Origin: a candidate division KSB1 bacterium
GTDB lineage: Bacteria > Zhuqueibacterota > Zhuqueibacteria > JANLFK01 > Oleimicrobiaceae
Assembly: GCA_034506335.1 (NCBI GenBank)
Contig: JAPDPR010000040.1
Coordinates: forward strand, 1 to 36,202
Direction: 5' to 3'
Length of the DNA stretch: 36,202 nucleotides
Part shown: one piece after another, positions 25,733-34,045 of the stretch
Layout: each line of letters starts with the position of its first letter
Position numbering within the stretch: the first letter of the stretch is position 1
Notes under the pieces: generated by a model
The model's input: the letters and a program-made list of their open reading frames with translations, nothing else
Told to the model about the DNA's origin: nothing
Databases searched by the model: none
Program-made: the position numbers and the translations under genes

Positions 25733-26923
25733 TTAGGCCTGCAGGAGCTCTTTAATCTTCTGCTCGATCTTCTTCGCCTGGTTCTCGCCAGACCCCACCA
25801 CGATCAATTGCACCACCCCATTCTGATCGATCACGGCCACCGTGGGAATGCCCTTCACGCCGTAGGCATCAAAGTTGGCCTTTGCCTGTTCTGCGCTCGC
25901 CACAGCGTAAGGAAAGGGGATTTCGTGGTGCGCTTTGAACTTCTTGATCCATTCCAGCTCCTCGGCTGGGGATAGGTCCGTGAGGTTCTGGCCCAGTTGG
26001 TTGAAGCGGCCGTAATACTTGGTCAGACCGATGATTTCCAAGCCCTTCTCGTGGTAATCGGCATACCACTTTTTCAGGTGGGGAAAGGTAGCGCGGCACG
26101 GTCCGCACCAAGGCGCCCAGAAGTCCAATAGGACCACTTTGCCCCGCAGGCCCGCCAGGCTTAATGGCTGGGCGTCGATCCACTGGCTGGCCTGAAAAGC
26201 AGGAGCCTTGGTCCCCACCAAGGCCAGCCTAGTCTGCGTCGCGCGCAGGTAGCCGGCAGCCCGTTCATCGCCCTTGGCTGCGGCGATCTCTTTCTTGAGA
26301 ATATTCATCGCCTCGCGCATATCTCCCCGCGCGGCAACAATCTCCGCCTTGAAGCTTACGGCCGAATACCTCTGGTCCGCAGGGGACTTCGGCAGCGCGG
26401 CATCGACCCAAAACTCCGCCTTTTGCAAATCCCCGGCATCAAAGAACCCGTAGGCCAGGCCGAGACACTGACCAAAGTCCGGCTGAAGGCCGATCGCGGG
26501 CATGTGCTGCAGGGCAAACGCCTCGGCCTTCTGGAGGCTGTCGGCGTACAGATAGCTTTGCAGCAACCTAATGGCCGCCAGGCTGTCCTGCGGCCCCCGT
26601 GCGGCAAGGTACTTCTCCAGCGCCTGCTGCTCCTTGCCGTACTCGCCCAGCACTTGATAGAGTGAACCAAGGGCCAACAGGTCCTCGCCACTGACCCTTG
26701 CCAGCCTCACCCGCTCAGTGTAGCGACGCGCAAGTGCGGTCTGTGCCGTCCGGAGGCTGTCATAGTTGCGCGAGGTCTTCAGCCCCTTGACCCACACGCT
26801 GTCCACTTCCGCTGCTTTGGCCGCCAGATCCGCTTCTGGGGGCTTGCCGCAGGACGAGAACAACACAGCAAGGACGAATAGAAGCAGGCTCACTCCTAAC
26901 CAGGTCTTGCTAACCCGTGCCAT
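25733..26923 (-). CDS. TlpA-like thioredoxin-fold lipoprotein
   Basis: A 396-residue envelope protein. A lipoprotein signal ends in LFSSC (C25). A helical, TPR-like region (about 60-225) contains repeated A/L-rich pairs such as GSLYQVLGEYGKEQQALEKYL and AYGFFDAGDLQKAEFWVDAAL. The C-terminal TlpA/ResA-type thioredoxin domain (about 232-396) has the redox centre WCGPC (272-276), a GKVVLLDFWAPW lead-in, an insert near 300-335, and GVKGIPTVAVID with the cis-proline P360. It probably reduces or isomerises disulphides of exported proteins. AAGGAGGA precedes the ATG. It lies 29 bases after the S9 peptidase gene and is likely co-transcribed with it. The partner that supplies electrons is not in view. 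Confidence 0.88.
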   Translation of the reverse strand: MARVSKTWLGVSLLLFVLAVLFSSCGKPPEADLAAKAAEVDSVWVKGLKTSRNYDSLRTAQTALARRYTERVRLARVSGEDLLALGSLYQVLGEYGKEQQALEKYLAARGPQDSLAAIRLLQSYLYADSLQKAEAFALQHMPAIGLQPDFGQCLGLAYGFFDAGDLQKAEFWVDAALPKSPADQRYSAVSFKAEIVAARGDMREAMNILKKEIAAAKGDERAAGYLRATQTRLALVGTKAPAFQASQWIDAQPLSLAGLRGKVVLLDFWAPWCGPCRATFPHLKKWYADYHEKGLEIIGLTKYYGRFNQLGQNLTDLSPAEELEWIKKFKAHHEIPFPYAVASAEQAKANFDAYGVKGIPTVAVIDQNGVVQLIVVGSGENQAKKIEQKIKELLQA

Positions 26924-26952
26924 AGCCCGTATCCTCCTTGTCCACTGCGAAG

Positions 26953-28947
26953 CTACTCGATTTCGTCCAGCGAGGCGGGCATCTCTTTGCCTCGCAGGTA
27001 GTGCTCAAACCACGCGAACTCTTTTTTCATCTTGTGCATCTGATGCCGCAACTCTCCCGGACCATGACCGGCGCGCGGGAATACCACCATCTCCACCGGG
27101 CAGCCGAAATACCGCAATGCCTGATACATCTCCTGGCCCTGGGGGAAAGGCACCCTCTTGTCGTTCTCCCCCCAGAACAGCAAGGTGGGCGTGCGTGCCG
27201 CAGCTGCGTAGCGCACGGGCGATTTGTCGAGCCAAAAGTCAACTGCCTGGTACGGAGAGGAGGCATGCCAAATCTCTCGAATGTAGTGCATGTCCGTCTG
27301 GGCGTAGAAGCTAAACCAGTTGGCGCAGCCGGCGCCGGAAGAGGCACAGCGAAAGCGCTGCGTGTGCGTGATGAGCCAGTTAGTCAAATGGCCACCGGCG
27401 CTCCAGCCATGCACGGCCAGGCTCTCCGGGTGTACGATGCCTCGCTCCACCAGATGGTCCACGCCACTCAGCAGGTCATCCACATCCTTCTCAAAGTAGT
27501 GCCCGATGATGGCCCGCATCCACTCGTCGCCATAGCCCGTTGACCCACGGTAGTTTGGCTGCAAGAGCACGTACCCCTTGCCGGCAAGGACATGGGGGTA
27601 GGTGGCCCAACTGACCGAAAAGGCAAGCTGGTAGGAGCTTTCCGGTCCACCGTGAATCTGCAGGATCAAGGGATAGGTCTTGCCCGGGTCATAGTCGGGC
27701 GGGGTGATGAGAATGCCTTCCACCGTGGTGCCGTCGTAACTAGGCCAGCGGATGACCTGGTAGCGGGCCAGAGCTAAAGAGTCCACCAGCGGATTCATGC
27801 GCGTCAGCCGCTGGAAGGCTGGACCCTGCAACTGTGCAAGGTACACATCGGGCGGGTTGTAGGGGTCAGAACGGGTGCACACCAGTCGCTCTACCTCGGC
27901 CACGTAGTGCAGGCCGCCGATAACGCCTGCGGCATCAGTCAGCTGCTGCCATGTGCCACGGGCCGGACTAAGGGAAAAGAGCTGAGTGGTTACGCCCATG
28001 TTGGCGGTGAAGTAGATGGTGTCCCTCTTCTTGCCACCCCAAAAGTGCTCCAAGACCTGCCACCGAAAGCCGGGCAGAAGGTCTCGCACCTCACCCGTGG
28101 CCAGGTCCAGCAAGAAAATCGAGTCCTGGTAGTAGGTTTCAAGATTCTCATTGGCGTCGGACTGGAAGGTGATGGCTTTGCCGTCGGGTCGCCACGCCAG
28201 GCTCCGTTCAATGGCTTGGTTGGTGGTCAATCGGCGCACGGTCAGGGAGTCGAGCTCAAGCAAGTAGATTTCATTCTTCGGATCGTCATCCACCAGAGGA
28301 GTCGGCGCGGCGATGAAGGCGATCCGTCGGCCCCCCGGCGCCACGGCAAAGGTCCGGACGGACATGTTCCCCTGCGTAAGACGGCGCTCTGTACCACGGG
28401 GAATGTCGAACTCCCACAGATGTACGTTTTTCTCCGTCTGGCCATACAGATAGGCATCGTCCTTCTCTTTGCGCCGCTTCTCCACTGCCTCCGGCTCCGC
28501 ATCAGGCGCCGTGAAGTAAATGCGCTCGCCGTCAGGAGACCATTCGTAGCTACCCACCGCCGTGGTGTGCGCTGTCAGCTTCCAGGCCTCACCGCCATCG
28601 GCCCGCATTAGGTACACTTGCGCCTTGTCGTCGCGGCTGCTGATGAAGGAGATGACTCTGCCGTCCGGGCTCCAGCGCGGCTGGGTGCAGCTCTTGTCGC
28701 CCCGTGTCATCTGCACCGGCTCGCCGTCGGATGTGGCCACACGCCACAAGTGCGTGACCCGGGTATTCTTGTCCCAGTCGGCCTTGGTAACCGCGAACAG
28801 CACAAAGCGCCCATCGGGGGATAACCGCGGACTCGCTACCTGCGAAAAGCGGAATAGGTCCGCGAAGGTCATCCGACGCGGTTGCGCGCCCAGGACCGCG
28901 ACGATACAGAACAGAGCACAAATGCTTCCCGCCGCCTGTCTCCTCAT
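26953..28947 (-). CDS. Exported S9 family peptidase (prolyl oligopeptidase/acylaminoacyl-peptidase type)
   Basis: A 664-residue serine peptidase cutting short peptides. A signal peptide (about 1-22) is followed by a beta-propeller built from repeated SPDG units (for example RLSPDGRFVLFA, RWSPDGRVISF, EWSPDGERIYF, WRPDGKAITF). The C-terminal alpha/beta-hydrolase domain carries HGGPESSY, the nucleophile GWSAGGH (S516), D596 in GENDKRVP and H628 in AGHGPG. The subfamily is S9C-like. The ATG at 28947 is used: GGAGGG lies 6 bases upstream, whereas the alternative 10 codons earlier has none and would spoil the signal peptide. It probably acts in the periplasm on peptides; PepT and PepD, also encoded in this window, could finish the breakdown inside the cell. 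Confidence 0.92.
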   Translation of the reverse strand: MRRQAAGSICALFCIVAVLGAQPRRMTFADLFRFSQVASPRLSPDGRFVLFAVTKADWDKNTRVTHLWRVATSDGEPVQMTRGDKSCTQPRWSPDGRVISFISSRDDKAQVYLMRADGGEAWKLTAHTTAVGSYEWSPDGERIYFTAPDAEPEAVEKRRKEKDDAYLYGQTEKNVHLWEFDIPRGTERRLTQGNMSVRTFAVAPGGRRIAFIAAPTPLVDDDPKNEIYLLELDSLTVRRLTTNQAIERSLAWRPDGKAITFQSDANENLETYYQDSIFLLDLATGEVRDLLPGFRWQVLEHFWGGKKRDTIYFTANMGVTTQLFSLSPARGTWQQLTDAAGVIGGLHYVAEVERLVCTRSDPYNPPDVYLAQLQGPAFQRLTRMNPLVDSLALARYQVIRWPSYDGTTVEGILITPPDYDPGKTYPLILQIHGGPESSYQLAFSVSWATYPHVLAGKGYVLLQPNYRGSTGYGDEWMRAIIGHYFEKDVDDLLSGVDHLVERGIVHPESLAVHGWSAGGHLTNWLITHTQRFRCASSGAGCANWFSFYAQTDMHYIREIWHASSPYQAVDFWLDKSPVRYAAAARTPTLLFWGENDKRVPFPQGQEMYQALRYFGCPVEMVVFPRAGHGPGELRHQMHKMKKEFAWFEHYLRGKEMPASLDEIE

Positions 28948-29100
28948 GGCTGTCCCTCCGTACCACCTTTTGTGCATGATATGGCCTTCTTGCTCATCGG
29001 CGGCCTCTTGCCCGAGCTCTGTTTCGCGGAATCGGCTCGGGGGGTGCGATGTGGCTGGACCACGACTTTGCGCCGGCCCTTCTTCCTGAGAAGAAATTGC
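28948..29100. other. Intergenic region between divergent S9 peptidase and VOC genes
   Basis: No gene is seen. The S9 peptidase must be transcribed leftwards from here. A TATCAT box lies about 30 bases upstream of its ATG, but no convincing -35 box stands 16-18 bases before it, so I do not assign a promoter. Confidence 0.35.
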
Positions 29101-29129
29101 TTGACATTGATGTGAGAAGTTCGTACAAT
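29101..29129 (+). promoter_or_regulatory. Strong sigma70-like promoter of the VOC gene
   Basis: A perfect TTGACA and TACAAT are separated by 17 bases, in a locally AT-rich patch. The predicted start lies near 29136, giving a leader of about 120 bases before the ATG at 29257. A 12-base perfect palindrome lies within that leader at 29187-29198. Confidence 0.75.
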
Positions 29130-29256
29130 AAAATCACAATGCGTTGACCCCGCAGCGGCCTTTGCGTGACACCCAGGAGCGCACCGGCGCTATAGCGCAC
29201 CAAGGGGGGTCTCCACGCGCCGGCATGACCCGAACTCAACGGAGGAGGACTCGGCC

Positions 29257-29616
29257 ATGCCCGATTCTCTCGACCGGATCCTGCTCGCAGTGCGATCCAT
29301 TGAAGAGGCCGTCGCCTTCTACCGTGGCGTGTTGGGGGCGAGGGTAAAGATGCGCCACCCCGACCTCTGTATTCTCACCCTGGGGGGCATCGAACTGTGC
29401 CTGCAGCTGGAGCGGCCGGAGCTTGCGGACGAGCGCCCGGTGAAGCACGGCTTTGCCTTCGGCTTCAGCGCCGGCGATCTGGACGCGGCCTACAACGAGT
29501 TGCGCACCAAGAAGGACGCCCACGTGCTCACCACGCCGCGGGAGTCCCGGCTGGGACGGTATTTTGAAATCGTCGACCCGGACGGGCATATCATCCGCTT
29601 CACCGAGCGCCGCTGA
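29257..29616 (+). CDS. VOC-superfamily (glyoxalase/bleomycin resistance-like) protein
   Basis: The 119-residue product is a single vicinal-oxygen-chelate unit of two beta-alpha-beta-beta-beta modules. The first is LDRILLAVRSIEEAVAFYRGVLGARV (5-30); the second includes FAFGFSAGDLDAAYNELRTKKDAHV and ends in the hallmark YFEIVDPDGHIIRFTE (about 102-117), with a glutamate that can act as a metal ligand. The usual histidine of the first strand of glyoxalase I is replaced (ILLAV), so glyoxalase activity is doubtful; a metal-dependent lyase, dioxygenase-like or binding role is possible. GGAGGAGG precedes the ATG. It is a single-gene unit facing the HExxH gene. Confidence 0.82.
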   Translation: MPDSLDRILLAVRSIEEAVAFYRGVLGARVKMRHPDLCILTLGGIELCLQLERPELADERPVKHGFAFGFSAGDLDAAYNELRTKKDAHVLTTPRESRLGRYFEIVDPDGHIIRFTERR

Positions 29617-29705
29617 ACCACCGGGCCTTTGGCCAGATGCTTCCTGTTCCTGCCCCGAGAGGGGGTCCGAACGGGCGCGGCAATCTCCGGGGCCGTCCCC
29701 ACTTT

Positions 29706-30164
29706 TCAGGGGCGCCCCTCCGCAGGCACATGGGCGTAGGAGGCCGCCTTTTCGCGCCCGCACTCCGCGTACATTGCCAGAAGATCCACGCGGTCGGGCA
29801 GACAGCTCTGCACGAACTCTCCAAGCACTTCCTCTCCCCGTTGCCACGCCTCCGACTCAAAACGCTGCCTCTCCTGGCCCGAAGGCAAGTCCACCAACCG
29901 CCAGTATTCGGCCTCCCGTCCTGCGGCTACAAGTTCGAGGTACTGCAGATAGTGGCCCACCTCGTGAAAGAGCAAAAAGAGGGCATCGCGGCAATCGCCT
30001 TGCGCTGGTACAAAGACCACGATCGCCGGCCGGTCTGCCCGTGGTGCGAAGAAGTACGACACAGGCCCCTCCACCTGAACCAGCTGGATGGCCAGGCCAG
30101 GAAAGCGCTCCCAGCACAGAAAGGCCTTCGCCTGCGCTACGTGGTGGTGCCCCACTGTGGCCAT
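29706..30164 (-). CDS. Small protein with an HExxH zinc-peptidase-like motif
   Basis: The 152-residue protein is not recognised as a named family. After a beta-rich start (VSYFFAPRADRPAIVVFVP, about 35-53) it has LFHEVGHYLQYLEL: H67, E68 and H71 form an HExxH motif in a helix. A downstream FESEAW (102-107) offers E105 as a possible third metal ligand at the spacing seen in gluzincins and ImmA/IrrE-like peptidases. No signal peptide or membrane segment is present. The gene begins 19 bases after the pepD stop on the same strand, so the two are probably co-transcribed. Metal binding is likely from the motif; peptidase activity is inference. Confidence 0.7.
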   Translation of the reverse strand: MATVGHHHVAQAKAFLCWERFPGLAIQLVQVEGPVSYFFAPRADRPAIVVFVPAQGDCRDALFLLFHEVGHYLQYLELVAAGREAEYWRLVDLPSGQERQRFESEAWQRGEEVLGEFVQSCLPDRVDLLAMYAECGREKAASYAHVPAEGRP

Positions 30165-30183
30165 GACTACTGCCTGTGGCTCT

Positions 30184-31644
30184 TTAGGCCTCGGCCAGCC
30201 GGGCCAGAGCGGCGGTGAGCAGGGCCCAAAAGTTCTCCACCGACTTGATGTGCACCCTTTCCTCAGGTGAATGCGGGTGCTGGATCGTGGGGCCGAGGGA
30301 GATCATGTCCATGCCAGGGAATTTCTCGCCGATGATGCCGCATTCCAAGCCGGCGTGAACCGCCATCACCTGCGCTTCCTTGCCAAAGACGCGGCGGTGG
30401 ACCTCCTGCATGAGCGCTAACAGGGGCGATTGCACGTTGGGAGTCCAGCTGGGGTACCCGGCTGGCTGCTCGATCTCTGCCCCCAGCAGCTCCGCGAAGG
30501 CCTTCAACCGATTGCGCACCGCCTGCAACGCCGACATCACCGAGCTGCGGCTGCTCATCTGAATGACCGCGTGGCTCTCCTCACAAGCAAGGGTGGCCAC
30601 GTTGTTCGAAGTCTCCACCAGGCCCTCAATCTCCCTGCTCATGGCCAACACTCCGTGGGGCAACACGAAAAGCGAGTTGAGGAGACGTTGCCAGCTACCC
30701 GTCTCTAACACCCGCGATGGCACCGACGACGGCCTCTCCACCGTCACACGGAGCCCAGGCTCTACGCTGCGAAACTCGAACTTGACCTCCTCGGCCGCCT
30801 TGTTGACGTTCGCGGTGAACTGGTCCACCTTGTCGGGGCGCACGACTACTTCGGCCCAGGCCTCACGGGCGATGGCGTTCCTCTTGTTCCCGCCGCCGCA
30901 GGCGCTCACCGCGTACTCGTAGGAGCCATCGGGGCGCCACAGCAACCGTGTGAGCACCTTCAGCGCATTGGCTCTGCCGGTGTTGATGTCGAGGCCAGAG
31001 TGCCCCCCGCGCAGGCCGTCCACCTGCACCCTTAGTGCCTGGCCCGCAGGCGCCGTCACGTAGCGCAGCGGCAGCTTGAGCACCGAGTCTGCGCCTCCTG
31101 CGCACCCGATGGTGTAGACACCTTCCTCTTCGCTGTCCAAGTTTAGGTACTTCTTGCCGGTGAGAAAGCCCGGCTTGATGTGCCGAGCACCGGTCAGTCC
31201 TGTTTCTTCATCGACGGTAAACAGGAACTCTAACGGGCCGTGCACCAGTGAAGTCTCCTCCATGACCGCCAGGGCTGCGGCTACGCCGATGCCATTATCC
31301 GAGCCGAGCGTCGTCCCCTGCGCCTGCACCCAGCCGTCCTCAATCTTCACCTGGATGGGATCCTTGCCAAAGTCGTGGCGCACGGCTGCGTTCTTTTCGC
31401 AGACCATGTCCAAGTGCCCCTGCAGAATCACTGTCTCTGCCTTTTCCCGGCCGCGCGTAGCCGGTTTGCGCACGACGATGTTGCCCACCTCATCACGTTC
31501 CGCCGTCAGCCCATGCCTTGCCGCCACCGCAAGGACATAGTCCCCCAGGGCCCTCTCGTTCCCCGAGCAGTGGGGAATCTTTCTGATCTGGTCAAAGTGT
31601 TCCCACAGCAGCCTCGGATTCAACCCTTGGAGCGGTGATGCCAT
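30184..31644 (-). CDS. pepD: Aminoacyl-histidine dipeptidase (Xaa-His dipeptidase, M20C)
   Basis: A 486-residue di-zinc cytoplasmic dipeptidase (carnosinase-like), at the normal family length. The metal and catalytic residues can be placed: GHLDM (H77, D79), GSDNGIG (bridging D116), DEETG (E146/E147), NLDSEEEG (D170) and the C-terminal HPHSPEERV histidine. The dimerisation insert contains GLRGGHSGLDI. The ATG follows TAGGAGG at good spacing. It is followed by the small HExxH protein and preceded, on the same strand, by a protein of unknown function ending 101 bases upstream. PepD broadens peptide recycling together with PepT and the S9 peptidase in this window. Confidence 0.94.
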   Translation of the reverse strand: MASPLQGLNPRLLWEHFDQIRKIPHCSGNERALGDYVLAVAARHGLTAERDEVGNIVVRKPATRGREKAETVILQGHLDMVCEKNAAVRHDFGKDPIQVKIEDGWVQAQGTTLGSDNGIGVAAALAVMEETSLVHGPLEFLFTVDEETGLTGARHIKPGFLTGKKYLNLDSEEEGVYTIGCAGGADSVLKLPLRYVTAPAGQALRVQVDGLRGGHSGLDINTGRANALKVLTRLLWRPDGSYEYAVSACGGGNKRNAIAREAWAEVVVRPDKVDQFTANVNKAAEEVKFEFRSVEPGLRVTVERPSSVPSRVLETGSWQRLLNSLFVLPHGVLAMSREIEGLVETSNNVATLACEESHAVIQMSSRSSVMSALQAVRNRLKAFAELLGAEIEQPAGYPSWTPNVQSPLLALMQEVHRRVFGKEAQVMAVHAGLECGIIGEKFPGMDMISLGPTIQHPHSPEERVHIKSVENFWALLTAALARLAEA

Positions 31645-31701
31645 AGCGTATACCTCCTAGTCTTATGCGATAAGAATGCCCGTCGCTGCTCCAGTAAGCT
31701 A

Positions 31702-31730
31702 AAGATAAGAGTGTTTGCGGAGAAATGCCA
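31702..31730 (-). promoter_or_regulatory. Possible promoter of pepD
   Basis: On the - strand TGGCAT and TATCTT are 17 bases apart, about 57 bases before the pepD start. The boxes are weaker than others in the window but resemble their pattern. Confidence 0.35.
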
Positions 31731-31745
31731 CCACTTTTTGTGCGT

Positions 31746-33344
31746 TCAGACAGGGCGTGAGCGCCTGGCCTCTTGTCTGGCGCGTTGCAGTTCCTCAAGG
31801 TCTACGAGCACGTAAAAGCGAGGCCTCTCGCCGGAAAAGGACTCGAAAGACCTCCTCAGTCCGGGGAGATCTGTCAGCTCGAGGCTTTTCGGGCGCCGGG
31901 AGCGTATGTATGCCGCCAACAGCCGACGCACATGGAGGTGGTTGCTCACGTCCGGGGCTATCATCACGTAGCGATAAGGCGTCTTGCGCAAGACCCGCTC
32001 GAACGCACGACTTAGCACAGGGAAGAATTGGTGGTAGACTGCCGGGACAGTCCTTGGGATCTGAATGCGATCGATGACAATCGCCTTGGCAACGTCGCCC
32101 AGATCCAAGCAGTAAAAGTTCCCAATCCACTCCTGGTTGCGGAAAATGCGCATGTTGAAAAAACGCGGCTCAGAGAGGTGAGCGAGGGCAAGTTTCGCCT
32201 CACTGGTGCAGTCGGAGGAAAACCGTCCCTTCAGGAGGTCCATGTAGTCCTTGGTCGGATAGAGCACCAGCCGCTCTGCCGTGCACAGGAAACGACGCAT
32301 TTGCACCGTGAAATGGACCTTCACGCCAAGGGCCAGGGGGTGCTGGCGGTATGCCGCGCAGAGGGGTCTAAGGGGTTGTTCGAGGACCACCTCTTCGAAA
32401 AGCTGATGTGCGCGCGTCAGTTCCACCTGGAGGTTGCCCAGCATACCGAGCAGACGGACCTGCTCATCCTCTGGGATTTGGAAGGTGCGGGCGGCGCGTT
32501 CAGCTGCACGCAACCGGCGGGCCCACGTCTCCTGGTCCGCGGCAGCTCGGACCATCGTGGTCAGAGCGTTCCGTTGGTAGACAGTGAGACGCATATGCTC
32601 CAGCCGCCGCACAAAACTCTCGATGGGGGCCTGGGGGCGCAATACGCGCTTGTACAACATAATCGGCACGCGGCGGAACAAAAGCTCCGCCATGCCATTG
32701 TGCAGGGTCACCGAATTCGGCCCCTCGTCCAATCCCTTGCGAATAAGGTTCAGCACATCGTCGTTGCCGACGGCAAAGAGCGTGTGCGCCAGCAACAAGA
32801 ATCGAAACTTCCTCACCTGCTCCCGATCGCCCGCACCAGACTTCAAGAGCGCCTTGCACAGGGACCTGAGGTGGTTGGCCATCGTCCGCACCACCAGGTG
32901 ATATCGCGCCTGGGTCAGCTGTTCGCGCAGCTGATCACGAACTCTGCCAGGTAATAGGCCGCCATCGGCCTCATCGGCAAGGAGATTGGACAAGAAAGAA
33001 ACAAGGTCGGACTCCCGGGCAATACGTTGCACGAATGGCATGTAGGGTGCAAACAGTGCGGGGTCGCGCTCAAGTGACAACTCGGCGGAGGTGCGAATGT
33101 CCATTTGCGACACTCGCACCAATTGGGTGCGGAATTGATAGAGCCGCAGCGTGATGGTCTGCGGCAGGACCGAAAGGGCCGGCGGAGACTGCAGACGCAC
33201 CTGGGAGGCAAGTCGCTGCACCCGCCCCATATGGGTCCGGGTGAAGCCCGGCGGTGGCGTCTTAATCGCAGCGCGGATCTGTTCGATGGTGGTCAGCCGA
33301 TAGGGCGGTTCAACATACGTGCTGTCGCGCTGTTCAGGAGCCAT
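31746..33344 (-). CDS. Uncharacterised 532-residue protein with acyltransferase-like C-terminal region
   Basis: I do not recognise a named family. Residues 1-330 are mostly alpha-helical and rich in Arg, Leu and Gln, without a signal peptide or clear membrane helices. The last 180 residues form a mixed alpha/beta region: LYPTKDYMDLLKGRFSSDCTS (361-381), FFNMRIF...WIGNFYCLDL (395-415), VIDRIQIP (423-430), then helices and YVMIAPDVSNHLHVRR. The order strand-WIGN-strand-helix resembles a GNAT acetyltransferase core, but this is a by-eye guess. A GATGAGGT site precedes the ATG. It lies 88 bases after the cold-shock gene, whose terminator is in between, so it may have its own promoter or depend on readthrough. 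Confidence 0.72.
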   Translation of the reverse strand: MAPEQRDSTYVEPPYRLTTIEQIRAAIKTPPPGFTRTHMGRVQRLASQVRLQSPPALSVLPQTITLRLYQFRTQLVRVSQMDIRTSAELSLERDPALFAPYMPFVQRIARESDLVSFLSNLLADEADGGLLPGRVRDQLREQLTQARYHLVVRTMANHLRSLCKALLKSGAGDREQVRKFRFLLLAHTLFAVGNDDVLNLIRKGLDEGPNSVTLHNGMAELLFRRVPIMLYKRVLRPQAPIESFVRRLEHMRLTVYQRNALTTMVRAAADQETWARRLRAAERAARTFQIPEDEQVRLLGMLGNLQVELTRAHQLFEEVVLEQPLRPLCAAYRQHPLALGVKVHFTVQMRRFLCTAERLVLYPTKDYMDLLKGRFSSDCTSEAKLALAHLSEPRFFNMRIFRNQEWIGNFYCLDLGDVAKAIVIDRIQIPRTVPAVYHQFFPVLSRAFERVLRKTPYRYVMIAPDVSNHLHVRRLLAAYIRSRRPKSLELTDLPGLRRSFESFSGERPRFYVLVDLEELQRARQEARRSRPV

Positions 33345-33381
33345 ACCTCATCAGTCAGCAGGGAGCCCTCACAGGAGTAGG

Positions 33382-33412
33382 AAAAAAAACCCCGACGCGG
33401 AAGGCGTCGGGG
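33382..33412 (-). terminator. Rho-independent terminator of the cold-shock gene
   Basis: On the - strand CCCCGACGC pairs perfectly with GCGTCGGGG (9 bp, 5-base loop) and is followed by eight T. It starts 20 bases after the cold-shock gene stop. Confidence 0.92.
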
Positions 33413-33432
33413 TGTGCGGGATACTGTCGCGG

Positions 33433-33633
33433 TCAGATGACCGAGACGTTCGTGGCTTGCAGGCCCTTGGGGGTCTCCATGATGTCGAACTGGACACGCT
33501 GGCCTTCGCTCAGCTTGCGGAATCCTTCCCCTTCAATCTGGCGGTAGTGCACAAACACATCGCCACCAGAATCGCGGGTAATGAACCCGTACCCCTTGGC
33601 CTCGTTGAACCACTTTACCACTCCCTGTTCCAT
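33433..33633 (-). CDS. Cold-shock protein, CspA family
   Basis: The 66-residue protein is one OB-fold cold-shock domain that binds single-stranded RNA and DNA and melts mRNA structure. The two RNA-binding motifs are present: KGYGFIT (14-20, RNP1) and DVFVHY (25-30, RNP2); [10 protein letters not shown] and the PKGLQATNV ending are typical. The frame is open upstream, but the ATG at 33633 is preceded by AAAGGA and starts the domain. A predicted promoter lies about 200 bases upstream, giving the long leader usual for this family, in which mRNA folding controls translation. A strong terminator follows, so it is probably monocistronic. Confidence 0.95.
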   Translation of the reverse strand: MEQGVVKWFNEAKGYGFITRDSGGDVFVHYRQIEGEGFRKLSEGQRVQFDIMETPKGLQATNVSVI

Positions 33634-33829
33634 GCTGCAAAATCCTTTCAAAACAGTGAGACTGACCAGTACAACCGGAGTCTTGCAGCTCTGTTCGGAA
33701 CGCTCGGCGGACCGCGAGAGCATCTCGCCCACCCGTTCGCCGCGCCCTCGCCTCCTCCCCCGCGGCACTACTGCGCGTACAACAGAGGGCTGACATACAG
33801 TACTTCGGTGTACCAACAATTGCGGCCTA
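33634..33829 (-). other. Long 5' leader of the cold-shock gene
   Basis: About 190 bases lie between the predicted start site and the ATG. No convincing gene is present. Long structured leaders are established for cspA-type genes as temperature-responsive elements. Here that is inferred from length and position only; I do not claim a specific cold-box sequence. Confidence 0.5.
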
Positions 33830-33858
33830 AATGTAGCAAGAAAGTGCCAAGAATGCAA
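33830..33858 (-). promoter_or_regulatory. Promoter of the cold-shock gene
   Basis: On the - strand TTGCAT and TACATT are exactly 17 bases apart. The -35 box overlaps the left arm of an 8-bp inverted repeat (AAGAATGC/GCATTCTT, 33849-33877). Confidence 0.55.
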
Positions 33859-33892
33859 GCTTTTTCTTCGCATTCTTGCTGGCTATTCGGCC

Positions 33893-33926
33893 CAAAATAA
33901 GAAGGGCAGCCTCGCGAGCTGCCCTT
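33893..33926 (-). terminator. Terminator downstream of the initiator tRNA
   Basis: On the - strand AAGGGCAGC pairs with GCTGCCCTT (9 bp, 7-base loop) and is followed by CTTATTTT. It begins 6 bases after the tRNA 3' end. Confidence 0.8.
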
Positions 33927-33931
33927 GCTCG

Positions 33932-34005
<74 letters not shown>

Positions 34006-34017
34006 ATTTCGGTTCAT

Positions 34018-34045
34018 AATATACAACAATTTTCGCCAAAATCAA
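34018..34045 (-). promoter_or_regulatory. Promoter of the initiator tRNA
   Basis: On the - strand TTGATT and TATATT are 16 bases apart, with the -10 box 12 bases before the tRNA 5' end. An A6 tract (CGCGAAAAAAGGC, 34047-34059) lies just upstream of the -35 box, where an UP element would sit. Confidence 0.65.
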
